Positions 34,391 to 42,171 of a stretch of 64,000 nucleotides of DNA are shown here, piece after piece (the stretch's first letter is position 1; every line of letters begins with the position of its first letter). The stretch comes from Mayfieldus sp963781495 (GTDB lineage: Bacteria > Actinomycetota > Thermoleophilia > Solirubrobacterales > 70-9): assembly GCA_963781495.1 (NCBI GenBank), contig CAWAFX010000002.1:1364001-1428000 (forward strand), read 5' to 3'. Under the pieces are notes generated by a model. That model had not been told where the DNA came from, did no database searches, and worked only from the letters and a program-made list of their open reading frames with translations. A program made the translations under genes and the position numbers.

Positions 34391-36223
34391 GTGTTTGGGA
34401 GTCGGAGGAGGGTCTCGTCAAGGAGGGCGCGGCGTGCAATCGCCGGTCTCGCCGTTCTTGTCCTGCTGGTGGCGCTGGCGCTTGCGACCGGCGCCTCGGG
34501 TCACATCGAGCGCGCCTCCTACTGGCCCGACCCGGCGCCCGACACTTCGATCAGTCCGCCGGCCGGGGGCAAGGTCCCGCCCGCCCGCTCGCTGGCCTCG
34601 GCGCTGCTGCGCAGGCCACCGGGCCAGACCCGCGTCGTCTGCCAGAGCGATTCGCTGCTGCGCCTCGCGCACGCGATCGGCAGCGACCTCCGCCACGGCT
34701 ACTACATCCGGCCCCACGACCATCGCTCCCTGGGGCCGCTGCACGCGGCCTCACTGGCCCTGGTCAACCTCGGCCTCTGGCGCCGCTGCGACTACCACCA
34801 GATCCAGCCGGCCGTCACCGCTTCCGGCAACAACGACCGCGTCGTCGTGATGCCCGGCGTCTACACCGAGCCGACCTCGCGTGCGCAGCCGACCAACGAC
34901 CCGCGCTGCGACCAGTACGAGATCCGCAACGACAAAAACCAGGCCGGCGCCGTCTCCTACGCCTACCAGTTCCACTGCCCCAATGACCAGAACCTGATCG
35001 CGGTGATCGGGCGCTCGCTGGGGACCGGCACCGACCCACAGCCGCCGCTGCTCGACCGCCACAACATCCCCAACCTCGGTCGCTGCATCCGCTGCAACTT
35101 CCAGCTCGAAGGCTCCGGGGTCAGCGCCGACGATGTCGTCGTCGACGCCGGCAACCCGGCCGACGGGAACGGTCCCCCCGCGGGCGGCGCCAAGGATGTG
35201 GGGATCCGCGCCGACCGCGCCGATGGCTTCGTGCTTCGCAACATGACCGTGCGCCACGTCAACGAGCACGCGATCTACGTGCTCGAGTCGGACGGCTACC
35301 TGCTGGACCGCTTCAAGACCTACCAGGCGAGCGAGTACGGGGTGCTGACCTTCGTCGAGGATCACGGGTTGATCCAGAACTGCGATGCAGCCGGCAGCGG
35401 CGACTCCGGCCTCTATCCGGGCGGCGGCGCCGACACCGGAGCCCAGCGGCTGCCGGGGACGAGGTTCCGCTACAGCCAGGAGATGCGGTGGTGCGATTCG
35501 CACCACAACGCGCTCGGCTACTCCGGCACCGACGGCAACTCGGTCCACGTCGACCACAACAACTTCTACGACAACGCGATGGGGTTCTCGACCGACGTCT
35601 TCACCGCCCCCGGGCACCCTGGCTTCCCGCAGGACTCCGACCTGATCGAGCACAACAATTTCTACTCGAACAACTTCAACCCCTACCTGCCCGGCTCAGA
35701 CGTCGTGCCGACCGTCCCGGTGCCGGTCGGGACCGGGCTCTGGATCGCGGGCGGAAACGACAACATCCTCCGCAACAACCGCTTCTGGAACAACTGGCGC
35801 CGGGGCGCGATGCTGTTCGCGGTCCCCGACGCCTTCGTCTGCGACGACCCCCAGGTTCAGGTCCCGGGCTGCGACACCTCGAAGACCTCGACCTCCTACG
35901 ACAACTCCTTCCACGACAACCTCATGGGCATCGCGCCGAACGGCTCCCATCAGCCCAACGGTCAGGACTTCTGGTGGAGCAGCTGGCCGGGGACGACCGG
36001 CAACTGCTGGTATGCGAACCGCAGCTACAAACCGATCACCAGTGAGCCCGCGCCGCCCAACCTGCCGAACTGCAAGAACGGCACCGACCCCTCGTCGAGC
36101 GTCGGCACCGGCGACCCGGTGGCAATCAACGAGCTGCTGACCTGTCTGACGGCGATCGACAACCCGAACCCGAACGATCCCGACTGCACCTGGTTCGCGA
36201 CTCCGCCGAAGCCGAAGCCCTGA
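34391..36223 (+). CDS. secreted right-handed beta-helix repeat protein, second tandem copy
   Basis: 610 residues, GTG start, clear paralogue of the preceding gene: same order of segments, including GHIERASYWPDPAPDTS, VVVMPGVYTEPTSRAQPT, RCIRCNFQLEGSGVSADD and NEHAIYVLESDGYLLDRFK. The basic linker is less lysine-rich than in copy one, and the Arg/Ala C-terminal tail is missing. The N-terminus starts with an Arg-rich stretch and a hydrophobic helix (about residues 18-35), a signal or anchor. It has its own TAGACT leaderless-type promoter, so the two copies may be expressed separately. Function unknown. Confidence 0.82.
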   Translation: MFGSRRRVSSRRARRAIAGLAVLVLLVALALATGASGHIERASYWPDPAPDTSISPPAGGKVPPARSLASALLRRPPGQTRVVCQSDSLLRLAHAIGSDLRHGYYIRPHDHRSLGPLHAASLALVNLGLWRRCDYHQIQPAVTASGNNDRVVVMPGVYTEPTSRAQPTNDPRCDQYEIRNDKNQAGAVSYAYQFHCPNDQNLIAVIGRSLGTGTDPQPPLLDRHNIPNLGRCIRCNFQLEGSGVSADDVVVDAGNPADGNGPPAGGAKDVGIRADRADGFVLRNMTVRHVNEHAIYVLESDGYLLDRFKTYQASEYGVLTFVEDHGLIQNCDAAGSGDSGLYPGGGADTGAQRLPGTRFRYSQEMRWCDSHHNALGYSGTDGNSVHVDHNNFYDNAMGFSTDVFTAPGHPGFPQDSDLIEHNNFYSNNFNPYLPGSDVVPTVPVPVGTGLWIAGGNDNILRNNRFWNNWRRGAMLFAVPDAFVCDDPQVQVPGCDTSKTSTSYDNSFHDNLMGIAPNGSHQPNGQDFWWSSWPGTTGNCWYANRSYKPITSEPAPPNLPNCKNGTDPSSSVGTGDPVAINELLTCLTAIDNPNPNDPDCTWFATPPKPKP

Positions 36224-36233
36224 GCCGCGGCAA

Positions 36234-36239
36234 TAGTCT
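36234..36239 (+). promoter_or_regulatory. -10 box TAGTCT for a leaderless transcript (lipoprotein gene)
   Basis: TAGTCT, 7 nt, then the ATG at 36247; no ribosome site. Confidence 0.45.
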
Positions 36240-36246
36240 GTTGCGG

Positions 36247-36615
36247 ATGGGGAATCGGTGGGGCATCGCTGCAGCGCTGGTGCTTATCTGCGCCCTCGCC
36301 GCCGCCGGCTGCGGCGCCTCGAGCCCGAGCCCGGCCACACCGCAGGTCCAGGGGCCGCGAATCAATGTCCCGCTGCGCCTCGCCGACTGCACCGACTGGA
36401 AGAAGTCAGACGTCAGCCAGCGGCTGGGAACGGTCGAGGCGTTGCGCGCCTTCGCCGGCGGCCCGACCGGGTCCCCGGCCGGACACGGCAACACCCTTCC
36501 CGACAAGAAGGCCTACGACCTGCTGCAGAACTACTGCGGCAACTTCTTCGCCCGCGGCTTCAAGCTCTACAAGCTCTACACCCGCGCCGCGGCCTTCAGC
36601 CCGATCCAGAGGTAG
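36247..36615 (+). CDS. small lipoprotein
   Basis: 122 residues. The N-terminal GIAAALVLICALAAAGC is a lipoprotein signal with the lipobox LAAAGC, so Cys24 would be lipidated. The mature part contains DCTDWKKSDVSQRLGTVEALRAFAGGP and a short helical C-terminus (YDLLQNYCGNFFARGFKLYKLY) with a further pair of cysteines. It is compact and without known catalytic motifs. Start at the ATG at 36247; an upstream TTG 6 nt earlier is in frame but would put the start on the -10 box spacing. It follows the beta-helix genes and may be an envelope partner. I do not recognise the family. Confidence 0.75.
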   Translation: MGNRWGIAAALVLICALAAAGCGASSPSPATPQVQGPRINVPLRLADCTDWKKSDVSQRLGTVEALRAFAGGPTGSPAGHGNTLPDKKAYDLLQNYCGNFFARGFKLYKLYTRAAAFSPIQR

Positions 36616-36627
36616 GCCGCGGCCTAC
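36612..36627. repeat. 16-bp perfect palindrome holding both stop codons of convergent genes
   Basis: GTAGGCCGCGGCCTAC between the lipoprotein and LemA genes; it contains the stop of the first and of the second. Possibly a compact bidirectional terminator, without T-runs. Confidence 0.5.
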
Positions 36628-37184
36628 TTGTCGAAGCTGACTGCGACCGGCTCGCGGTCGCCGGCATCCTCGATCTCGAAGAACTCGCGCTTCTGGAAGC
36701 CCCCCTGGCCCGCGATGATCGAGTTCGGGAAGACCTGGATCTTGGTGTTGTATGCCTGGACGTTGGAGTTGTAGATCCGGCGCGAGGCCTGAATCTCGTC
36801 CTCGAGCTCGGAGAGGTTGCGCGACAGCTGCTGGAAGTTCTCCGTCGCCCGCAGCTGGGGATAGTTCTCGGCCACCGCCCGCAGGTCGGTCAAGGCGCCG
36901 GTCAGCTTCTCCTCGGCCTGTGCGGTCTCGCCGACCCCGTGGGCTGACATCGCCTCGGCGCGCGCCTTGCTCGTCTTCTCGAAGACCTCGCTCTCGTGGC
37001 TCGCGTAGCCCTTCACCGTCTCGACCAGGTTGGGGACCAGGTCGTGGCGCCGCTTCAGCTGCACGTCGATGCCGCTCCAGGCCTCGTCGACGCGGTTGCG
37101 GCTCCCGATCATGCTGTTGCGGATGCCGACGTAGATGAGCGCCGCGAGGACGATCAGCACGACGACGACGATGACTACGACCAT
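36624..37184 (-). CDS. LemA-family membrane protein
   Basis: 186 residues. N-terminal transmembrane helix (residues 2-20), then the LemA helical bundle with RVDEAWSGIDVQLKRRHDLVPNLVETVKGY and YNSNVQAYNTKIQVFPNSI in the expected order. ATG at 37184 with CAGGAG 5 nt upstream. LemA proteins are of unclear function, often beside membrane proteins or TPM-domain genes; none is seen here. Convergent with the lipoprotein gene and divergent from the mce operon. Confidence 0.92.
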   Translation of the reverse strand: MVVVIVVVVLIVLAALIYVGIRNSMIGSRNRVDEAWSGIDVQLKRRHDLVPNLVETVKGYASHESEVFEKTSKARAEAMSAHGVGETAQAEEKLTGALTDLRAVAENYPQLRATENFQQLSRNLSELEDEIQASRRIYNSNVQAYNTKIQVFPNSIIAGQGGFQKREFFEIEDAGDREPVAVSFDK

Positions 37185-37331
37185 TTCTGCTCCTGTTCGG
37201 CTTTCTGGGTCGGACGGATGCCGCGAACGGCCTGCTGATCCTAGCGTTCCGCTGGGCCCCGCTTAACGCCAACTCAACCGATCCGTCCAGGGGGCAGGCA
37301 CAAGCGTCCATTTGCGAGCGCCGGTTGTCCT

Positions 37332-37360
37332 TTGCGCCTGCGTAAAGCGGCTGCTAGGTT
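37332..37360 (+). promoter_or_regulatory. housekeeping-type promoter of the mce operon
   Basis: -35 TTGCGC (37332-37337), 17 nt, -10 TAGGTT (37355-37360). The only promoter candidate in the 226-bp gap between LemA and the first mce gene. Confidence 0.5.
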
Positions 37361-37370
37361 CGAACGAACC
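37357..37370. promoter_or_regulatory. operator-like palindrome GGTTCG-AA-CGAACC at the mce promoter
   Basis: A 14-bp inverted repeat that overlaps the -10 box and predicted +1. Position and form fit a repressor site of the TetR class, as used for other mce operons; no such regulator gene is in this window. Confidence 0.48.
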
Positions 37371-37388
37371 GTGCCTACCCAGGCACGG
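37369..37388 (+). promoter_or_regulatory. leader hairpin before first mce gene
   Basis: CCGTGCCT-ACCC-AGGCACGG, perfect 8-bp stem with a 4-nt loop at the expected 5' end of the mRNA, about 22 nt before the start codon. It may stabilise the message or affect translation. Confidence 0.4.
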
Positions 37389-37410
37389 ACTTAGAGGGGT
37401 ATTCAGGGAA

Positions 37411-38811
37411 TTGGTAGGAAGCTCATCGGCAGTTGGCCGTATCGCCGCCGTCGTGGCGCTTGGCGTCGCTGTGCTCGTGATCGCCGTGGTCCTGCTATCG
37501 GGGGGTAGCTCCTACACGGTCACCGCCGAGTTCCAGAACGCCTCCCAGCTGGTGAAGGGAAACCAGGTCGAGGTGGCCGGGGTCCCGGTCGGGACGATCA
37601 AGGACATCTCCCTCGGGTCGCATGGCTCGGCGCTGGTCAAGATGACCGTCAACTCCGACTACGCGCCGCTTCACGAGGGCACGACGGCGACGATTCGCGA
37701 GCAGTCTCTGTCGGGGGTCGCCAACCACTACATCCAGCTCGACATGCCCTCGGCCGACCAGCGTGGGGCGGCGATCCCGGACGGCGGCACCCTGACGATG
37801 GCCGACACCACCTCCGAGGTCGATCTCGACTCGCTCTTCAACACCCTCAACCGGCGCACGGTCGGCCACTTCAAGCAGGTCATCAAGGGCTTCGCCACCG
37901 CCTACGACGGGGTCGGCAAGCCGACCAACCGCGGCTTTCACTACCTCAACCCGTTCCTCTCCACCTCACGCCAGACGCTCGACGAGCTGACCCTCGACGA
38001 GCACCGCTTCCAGCGCCTGATCGTCGACACCGCATCGCTTTCGGGCGCCCTCGCCTCGCGGGCGCCCGACCTGACGCAGTTCGTCTCCAACACCAACCGG
38101 ATGATGGGCGCGATCGCCTCCGAGAACACCCACCTGGCGAGCGCGATCGGCGAGCTGCCGAACTTCATGCGCAACTTCAACACCACCTCGGTCAACCTGC
38201 GCGCCACCCTCAACGACCTCGACCCGCTGGTCAACGCCTCGAAGCCGGTGGCCCGCAAGCTGCAGCCCTTCACCCACCAGCTGCGCGGCTTCGCGACCGA
38301 CGCGGTGCCGGCGATCAACGATCTCGAGCACATCGTCCGCCGCAAGGGCCCCGACAACGACCTCATCGAGCTGACCAAGCTGCAGGTGCCGCTGGCCCAG
38401 ATCGCCGCCGGGCCCGTGGACCGAAACGGCGCCACCCACCAGGGAGCGCTGCCGGAGTCGGCACAGGCGCTGGTTTCGAGCTTGCCGAACCTGGCCTTCT
38501 TCCGCCCCTACGTGACCATCGAGGGGGTGAGCGGGTGGTTCGACGACTTCGGCCATTCGGGAGTGGTCGACGCCAACGGCGGCCTGGGGCGGATCAGCAC
38601 GACCTTCAACGCCTTCTCGCTCTCCGGCCCTGGGGGGACGCCGAACCTGCTCAGCGCCCCGGGCACCCCGTCGAGCTCGCCGGCGTTCGACATCCACAAC
38701 TTCAACCGCTGCCCGGGCTCGAACGAGCGCCCGGCCGGGGACGGCTCGAATCCGTTCACCGACAACGGGACGCTGCACTGCGACCCGAGCGAGGTGCCAC
38801 CGGGCAATTGA
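37411..38811 (+). CDS. MCE-family protein, first of six (MceA position)
   Basis: 466 residues from a TTG at 37411, chosen because the promoter and hairpin lie upstream and TTG is followed at once by the membrane helix (VGRIAAVVALGVAVLVIAVVLL). An earlier in-frame start would lie before the promoter. The MCE (MlaD) domain is at about 35-110 with QLVKGNQVEVAGVPVGTI, followed by long amphipathic helices (about 150-330) that in other mce proteins form a needle or tunnel. Part of a lipid or sterol importer; no YrbE permease pair is in the window. Confidence 0.85.
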   Translation: MVGSSSAVGRIAAVVALGVAVLVIAVVLLSGGSSYTVTAEFQNASQLVKGNQVEVAGVPVGTIKDISLGSHGSALVKMTVNSDYAPLHEGTTATIREQSLSGVANHYIQLDMPSADQRGAAIPDGGTLTMADTTSEVDLDSLFNTLNRRTVGHFKQVIKGFATAYDGVGKPTNRGFHYLNPFLSTSRQTLDELTLDEHRFQRLIVDTASLSGALASRAPDLTQFVSNTNRMMGAIASENTHLASAIGELPNFMRNFNTTSVNLRATLNDLDPLVNASKPVARKLQPFTHQLRGFATDAVPAINDLEHIVRRKGPDNDLIELTKLQVPLAQIAAGPVDRNGATHQGALPESAQALVSSLPNLAFFRPYVTIEGVSGWFDDFGHSGVVDANGGLGRISTTFNAFSLSGPGGTPNLLSAPGTPSSSPAFDIHNFNRCPGSNERPAGDGSNPFTDNGTLHCDPSEVPPGN

Positions 38812-40580
38812 GGCGGATCGGGCTGATAATCGCGCTTTTGGTCGCGCTGCCGGCGGCACTCCTGGTCAGGGGCGCCGGCGCCAGCGACAGCCACACCTAC
38901 CGGATCGAGCTCGACAACGCCTTCGGATTGGTCAAGGCCTCCGAGGTGCGGATCGCCGGCGTTACCGAGGGCACCGTGCAGAGCCTCGACATCGACGCCG
39001 CCAAGCGGGCGGTGGTAACGGTCAAGGTCTCGGGGCCGCTCTCGCAGCTGCGCACCGACGCCACCTGCTCTTCGCAGCCGCAGTCGCTGATCGCCGAGTA
39101 CTTCCTCGACTGCCAGCCCGGCACCTCGAAGAAGGTGCTGCCGGACAACGGGCTCGTGCCCGTCACCCAGACCAGGACCACGGTCCAGAACGACCTCGTC
39201 CAGGCGACCCTGCGCGAGCCATTCAAGGAGCGGCTGGCGCTGCTGATCAACGAGTTCGGCACCGCTCTGGCCGGCAACCCGCAGAATCTCAACGCGGCGA
39301 TCCGCCGCGGCGCCCCGGCCCTGCAGGCGCTGCGCAAGGCCCTGGCGATCCTGGCGAGCCAGAACCGGATCATCACCAACCTCAACGTCAACTCCGACAA
39401 CATCATCTCCCGCCTCGCTGCACGGCGCCAGGACGTCGTCCGCTTCGTCCAGAACGCCAACCGCACCGCGACCGCGACGGCCGAGCGCTCGAGCGACGTC
39501 CAGCGAAACTTCCAGCTTTTGCCCGGCTTTTTGACCGAGCTGCGGCCGACCCTGGCCCGCCTCGGCGACCTCTCGCAGGCCTCGACGCCGGTCCTGACCC
39601 AGCTCAACGCCGCCTCCGGACAGCTCAACCGGCTGACCGTGACCCTGCCGCGCTTCAACGATGCCTCGACCCCGGCGGTCCAGTCGCTCGGCGGCGCCGC
39701 CGACATCGGCCGCCAGGCGCTGAATGAGGGCCAGGACGAGATCCAGGCGCTGAACCAGGCCTCGGTCCACTCATTCGACGCCGCCAACCCGATCGCCAAC
39801 CTGCTGGTCGACCTCGACGACCCCCATCGCGCCGTCGAACCCGATCCCCGCGCGCCAGCAGTGACAGGCCGCCCGGCGCCGACGGGATACACGGGGCTGG
39901 AGGGCCTGCTCAACTACGCCTACTACCAGACCACGGCGATCAACCAGTTCGACCAGGTCGGCCACCTGCTGCACTTCATCCTCAAGGAATTCCAGGTGGG
40001 TCCCTGCGGGCAGTACAACGCCGGCCCGACCGTACCGTCGACAGCCGCGACCGGGGCACCGGGCCAGCCCGGCTACGTCGGCACGACCAGCGCCGCCAAC
40101 CGCAACCGCTGCGTCTCCTGGGTCGGCCCCAACCAGCCTGGCATCAACGCCGGCCCCAATCTGCCGCCCTACAGCGGCCAGGTCTGCCCCCAGGGCTCGA
40201 GCGATCTATCGATCTGCAATCCGGCGAATCCGCGCAACGGCGCCCCAACCCGCTCATCAGCGGCCCCGGGCGCGACCGGCCCGGCGGTCCAGGCCCCGGC
40301 GGCGCCCGCAGCGCCCGGGGCGCCGGGAGCGAACGGTCCGCAGCTGCCGAACGCACCCAACGTGCCGAACCTGCCCAACCTCCCGCACGTCCCCAAGACC
40401 CCGAACATCCCCAAGACGCCGAACCTGCCCAACATCGGCGGCATCGGCGGCCTGCTGGGGATCGGCGGCGGCCAGGGCAGCAACGGCAGCCCGCTCGGCG
40501 GCACCGGGCTCGGCGGCGGCGCCGGCCAGCAGAGCCAGGGCAACACCAACGACCTCCTCAACTTCCTCTTCGGGGCCTGA
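38808..40580 (+). CDS. MCE-family protein, second of six, with Pro/Asn-rich C-terminal tail
   Basis: 590 residues, TTG start overlapping the previous stop (TTGA). N-terminal helix (residues 4-25), MCE domain at about 28-110 with FGLVKASEVRIAGVTEGTV, helical region to about 380, then a long tail. From about residue 480 the tail is low complexity: alternating Pro, Ala and Asn-Pro repeats such as PNVPNLPNLP and PKTPNIPKTPNLPNI, ending in glycine-rich sequence. Such extended tails are unusual for MCE proteins and may span the envelope. Confidence 0.86.
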   Translation: MRRIGLIIALLVALPAALLVRGAGASDSHTYRIELDNAFGLVKASEVRIAGVTEGTVQSLDIDAAKRAVVTVKVSGPLSQLRTDATCSSQPQSLIAEYFLDCQPGTSKKVLPDNGLVPVTQTRTTVQNDLVQATLREPFKERLALLINEFGTALAGNPQNLNAAIRRGAPALQALRKALAILASQNRIITNLNVNSDNIISRLAARRQDVVRFVQNANRTATATAERSSDVQRNFQLLPGFLTELRPTLARLGDLSQASTPVLTQLNAASGQLNRLTVTLPRFNDASTPAVQSLGGAADIGRQALNEGQDEIQALNQASVHSFDAANPIANLLVDLDDPHRAVEPDPRAPAVTGRPAPTGYTGLEGLLNYAYYQTTAINQFDQVGHLLHFILKEFQVGPCGQYNAGPTVPSTAATGAPGQPGYVGTTSAANRNRCVSWVGPNQPGINAGPNLPPYSGQVCPQGSSDLSICNPANPRNGAPTRSSAAPGATGPAVQAPAAPAAPGAPGANGPQLPNAPNVPNLPNLPHVPKTPNIPKTPNLPNIGGIGGLLGIGGGQGSNGSPLGGTGLGGGAGQQSQGNTNDLLNFLFGA

Positions 40581-40614
40581 TGACCGCGATGCCGACAAGC
40601 GCGAGGACCGGGTC

Positions 40615-42171
40615 ATGAGGGGCCGCAGCAGGGCGCAGAGCCTCGCCGCCTCGCCGACCCTGGTCGGCGCGATCACGACCCTGATCGTCATCGTCGCCGT
40701 CTTTCTCGCTTACAACGCGACCAACGGTCTTCCCTTCGTCCCCACCTACCGGGTCTCGGTGATCCTGCCCAACGGCGCCCGCGTCTCGCCCAACAACGAG
40801 GTGCGGATCGGCGGCACCCGGGTCGGGATCGTCGACTCGATCGAGCCAATCCACGACCAGAAGACCGGCAGAACGGACGCCAAGCTCGACCTCAAGCTCG
40901 ACAAGTCGGTCGACCCGCTGCCCGCGGGGACCACGGTCAAGGTCCGCTACAAGTCCTCGTTCGGGCTCAAGTACCTGCAGCTGACGCGCGGCAAGGGCCC
41001 CGGGTTGAAGGAGGGGGCGACGATCCCGGTCAGCCACTCCTCCTCGCAGACCGAGTTCGACGACATCGCCAACACCTTCGACGCCCGCACCCGGGCTGCG
41101 AACCGGGTCGCGCTGCAGGGCTACGGCGACGCCTTCGCCGCCCGCGGCGCCTCGCTCAACGAGACGATCCAGAAGCTCAACCCGCTGTTCACCAACCTAA
41201 AGCCTGTGGCCGAGGTGCTGACGGCCCCGAACACGCGCCTGAACAACTTCTTCCCCTCCCTCGGCCGCACGGCGGAGATCGTCGCCCCGGTGGCCGAGCA
41301 GCAGGCGCAGCTGTTCACCAACATGGCGATCACCTTCGGCGCCCTCTCGCAGGACCCGCAGGCGCTCAAGGACACGATCTCCTCCGGCCCGCCGACGCTC
41401 GAGCAGGGCACCCCAGACCTGCGCGCCCAGCGCCCCTTCCTGACCGACTTCGCCGATCTGAACAGGAAGCTGCTGCCGGGGGTGGTGGCGCTGCGGCAGA
41501 CGCTTCCGACCCTCAACAGCGCGCTCACCGTCGGGGCACCGGTGCTGGCCCGCACACCGCCGGTCAACCGCAAGCTCGGCCAGGCATTCACCGAGCTGCG
41601 CAGCCTGGTCCGCCAGCCGCAGACCAAGACCAGCCTCCTGCGCCTGCGCGAGACCTTCGACCAGGCGGCGCCGGCGGCGACATTCGTCGCCCCCTTCCAG
41701 ACGGTCTGCAACTACTGGAACTACTGGTTCACCTGGCTGCCCGAGCACCTCACGCAGCGGGACGACCTCGGCACCACCCAGCAAGTCTCGATCATCGGGG
41801 TGCCCTCCAACCAGGCGCCGCCGCCCACGGTCGAAACGCCGCTCGGGGGCTACAGCGGCCTGCAGGCGAACGGCAAGGCAGCTCCTGCGCTGGCCACGCC
41901 CCCCAGTGTCGGCAACCCCGACGACCGGAAGTTCGAGCCCCATACCTTCCCGATCACGCACGGGAACCCCTATGGACCCGCGGTCGACGCCAGCGGCAAC
42001 GCCGACTGCCAGGCTGGGCAGGCCGGCTACCTGCTCGGCGACCTGCGGGTGCCCGGCCAGCCGGCGAGCAACCCGGCGATCGGGGTTCCCGACATCCCCG
42101 GCGACCGCGGCCCGACATTCACCGGCCGCAGCAGCGTCCCGACCGAGCTTCACCCGAGGAGCCTGCCGTGA
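40615..42171 (+). CDS. MCE-family protein, third of six
   Basis: 518 residues from the ATG at 40615; 34 nt separate it from the previous gene. Transmembrane helix (about residues 18-40), MCE domain at about 45-135 with ARVSPNNEVRIGGTRVGIV, helical region to about 340, and a C-terminal Pro/Gly-rich part. Conserved motif QTVCNYWNYWFTW near residue 365 resembles a segment common to the central MCE proteins in actinobacterial operons. Ends 4 nt inside the next gene. Confidence 0.86.
   Translation: MRGRSRAQSLAASPTLVGAITTLIVIVAVFLAYNATNGLPFVPTYRVSVILPNGARVSPNNEVRIGGTRVGIVDSIEPIHDQKTGRTDAKLDLKLDKSVDPLPAGTTVKVRYKSSFGLKYLQLTRGKGPGLKEGATIPVSHSSSQTEFDDIANTFDARTRAANRVALQGYGDAFAARGASLNETIQKLNPLFTNLKPVAEVLTAPNTRLNNFFPSLGRTAEIVAPVAEQQAQLFTNMAITFGALSQDPQALKDTISSGPPTLEQGTPDLRAQRPFLTDFADLNRKLLPGVVALRQTLPTLNSALTVGAPVLARTPPVNRKLGQAFTELRSLVRQPQTKTSLLRLRETFDQAAPAATFVAPFQTVCNYWNYWFTWLPEHLTQRDDLGTTQQVSIIGVPSNQAPPPTVETPLGGYSGLQANGKAAPALATPPSVGNPDDRKFEPHTFPITHGNPYGPAVDASGNADCQAGQAGYLLGDLRVPGQPASNPAIGVPDIPGDRGPTFTGRSSVPTELHPRSLP

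Noticed and set aside
32895..34439. 514-codon minus-strand frame across the first beta-helix gene
   Set aside because: Low-complexity Val/Gly/Asp sequence, and the + strand has a conserved paralogue. Shadow.
40330..40560. Direct repeats in the second MCE gene as CRISPR or tandem DNA repeat
   Set aside because: Units follow codons for Pro-Asn motifs, are irregular, and the frame continues; no spacers.
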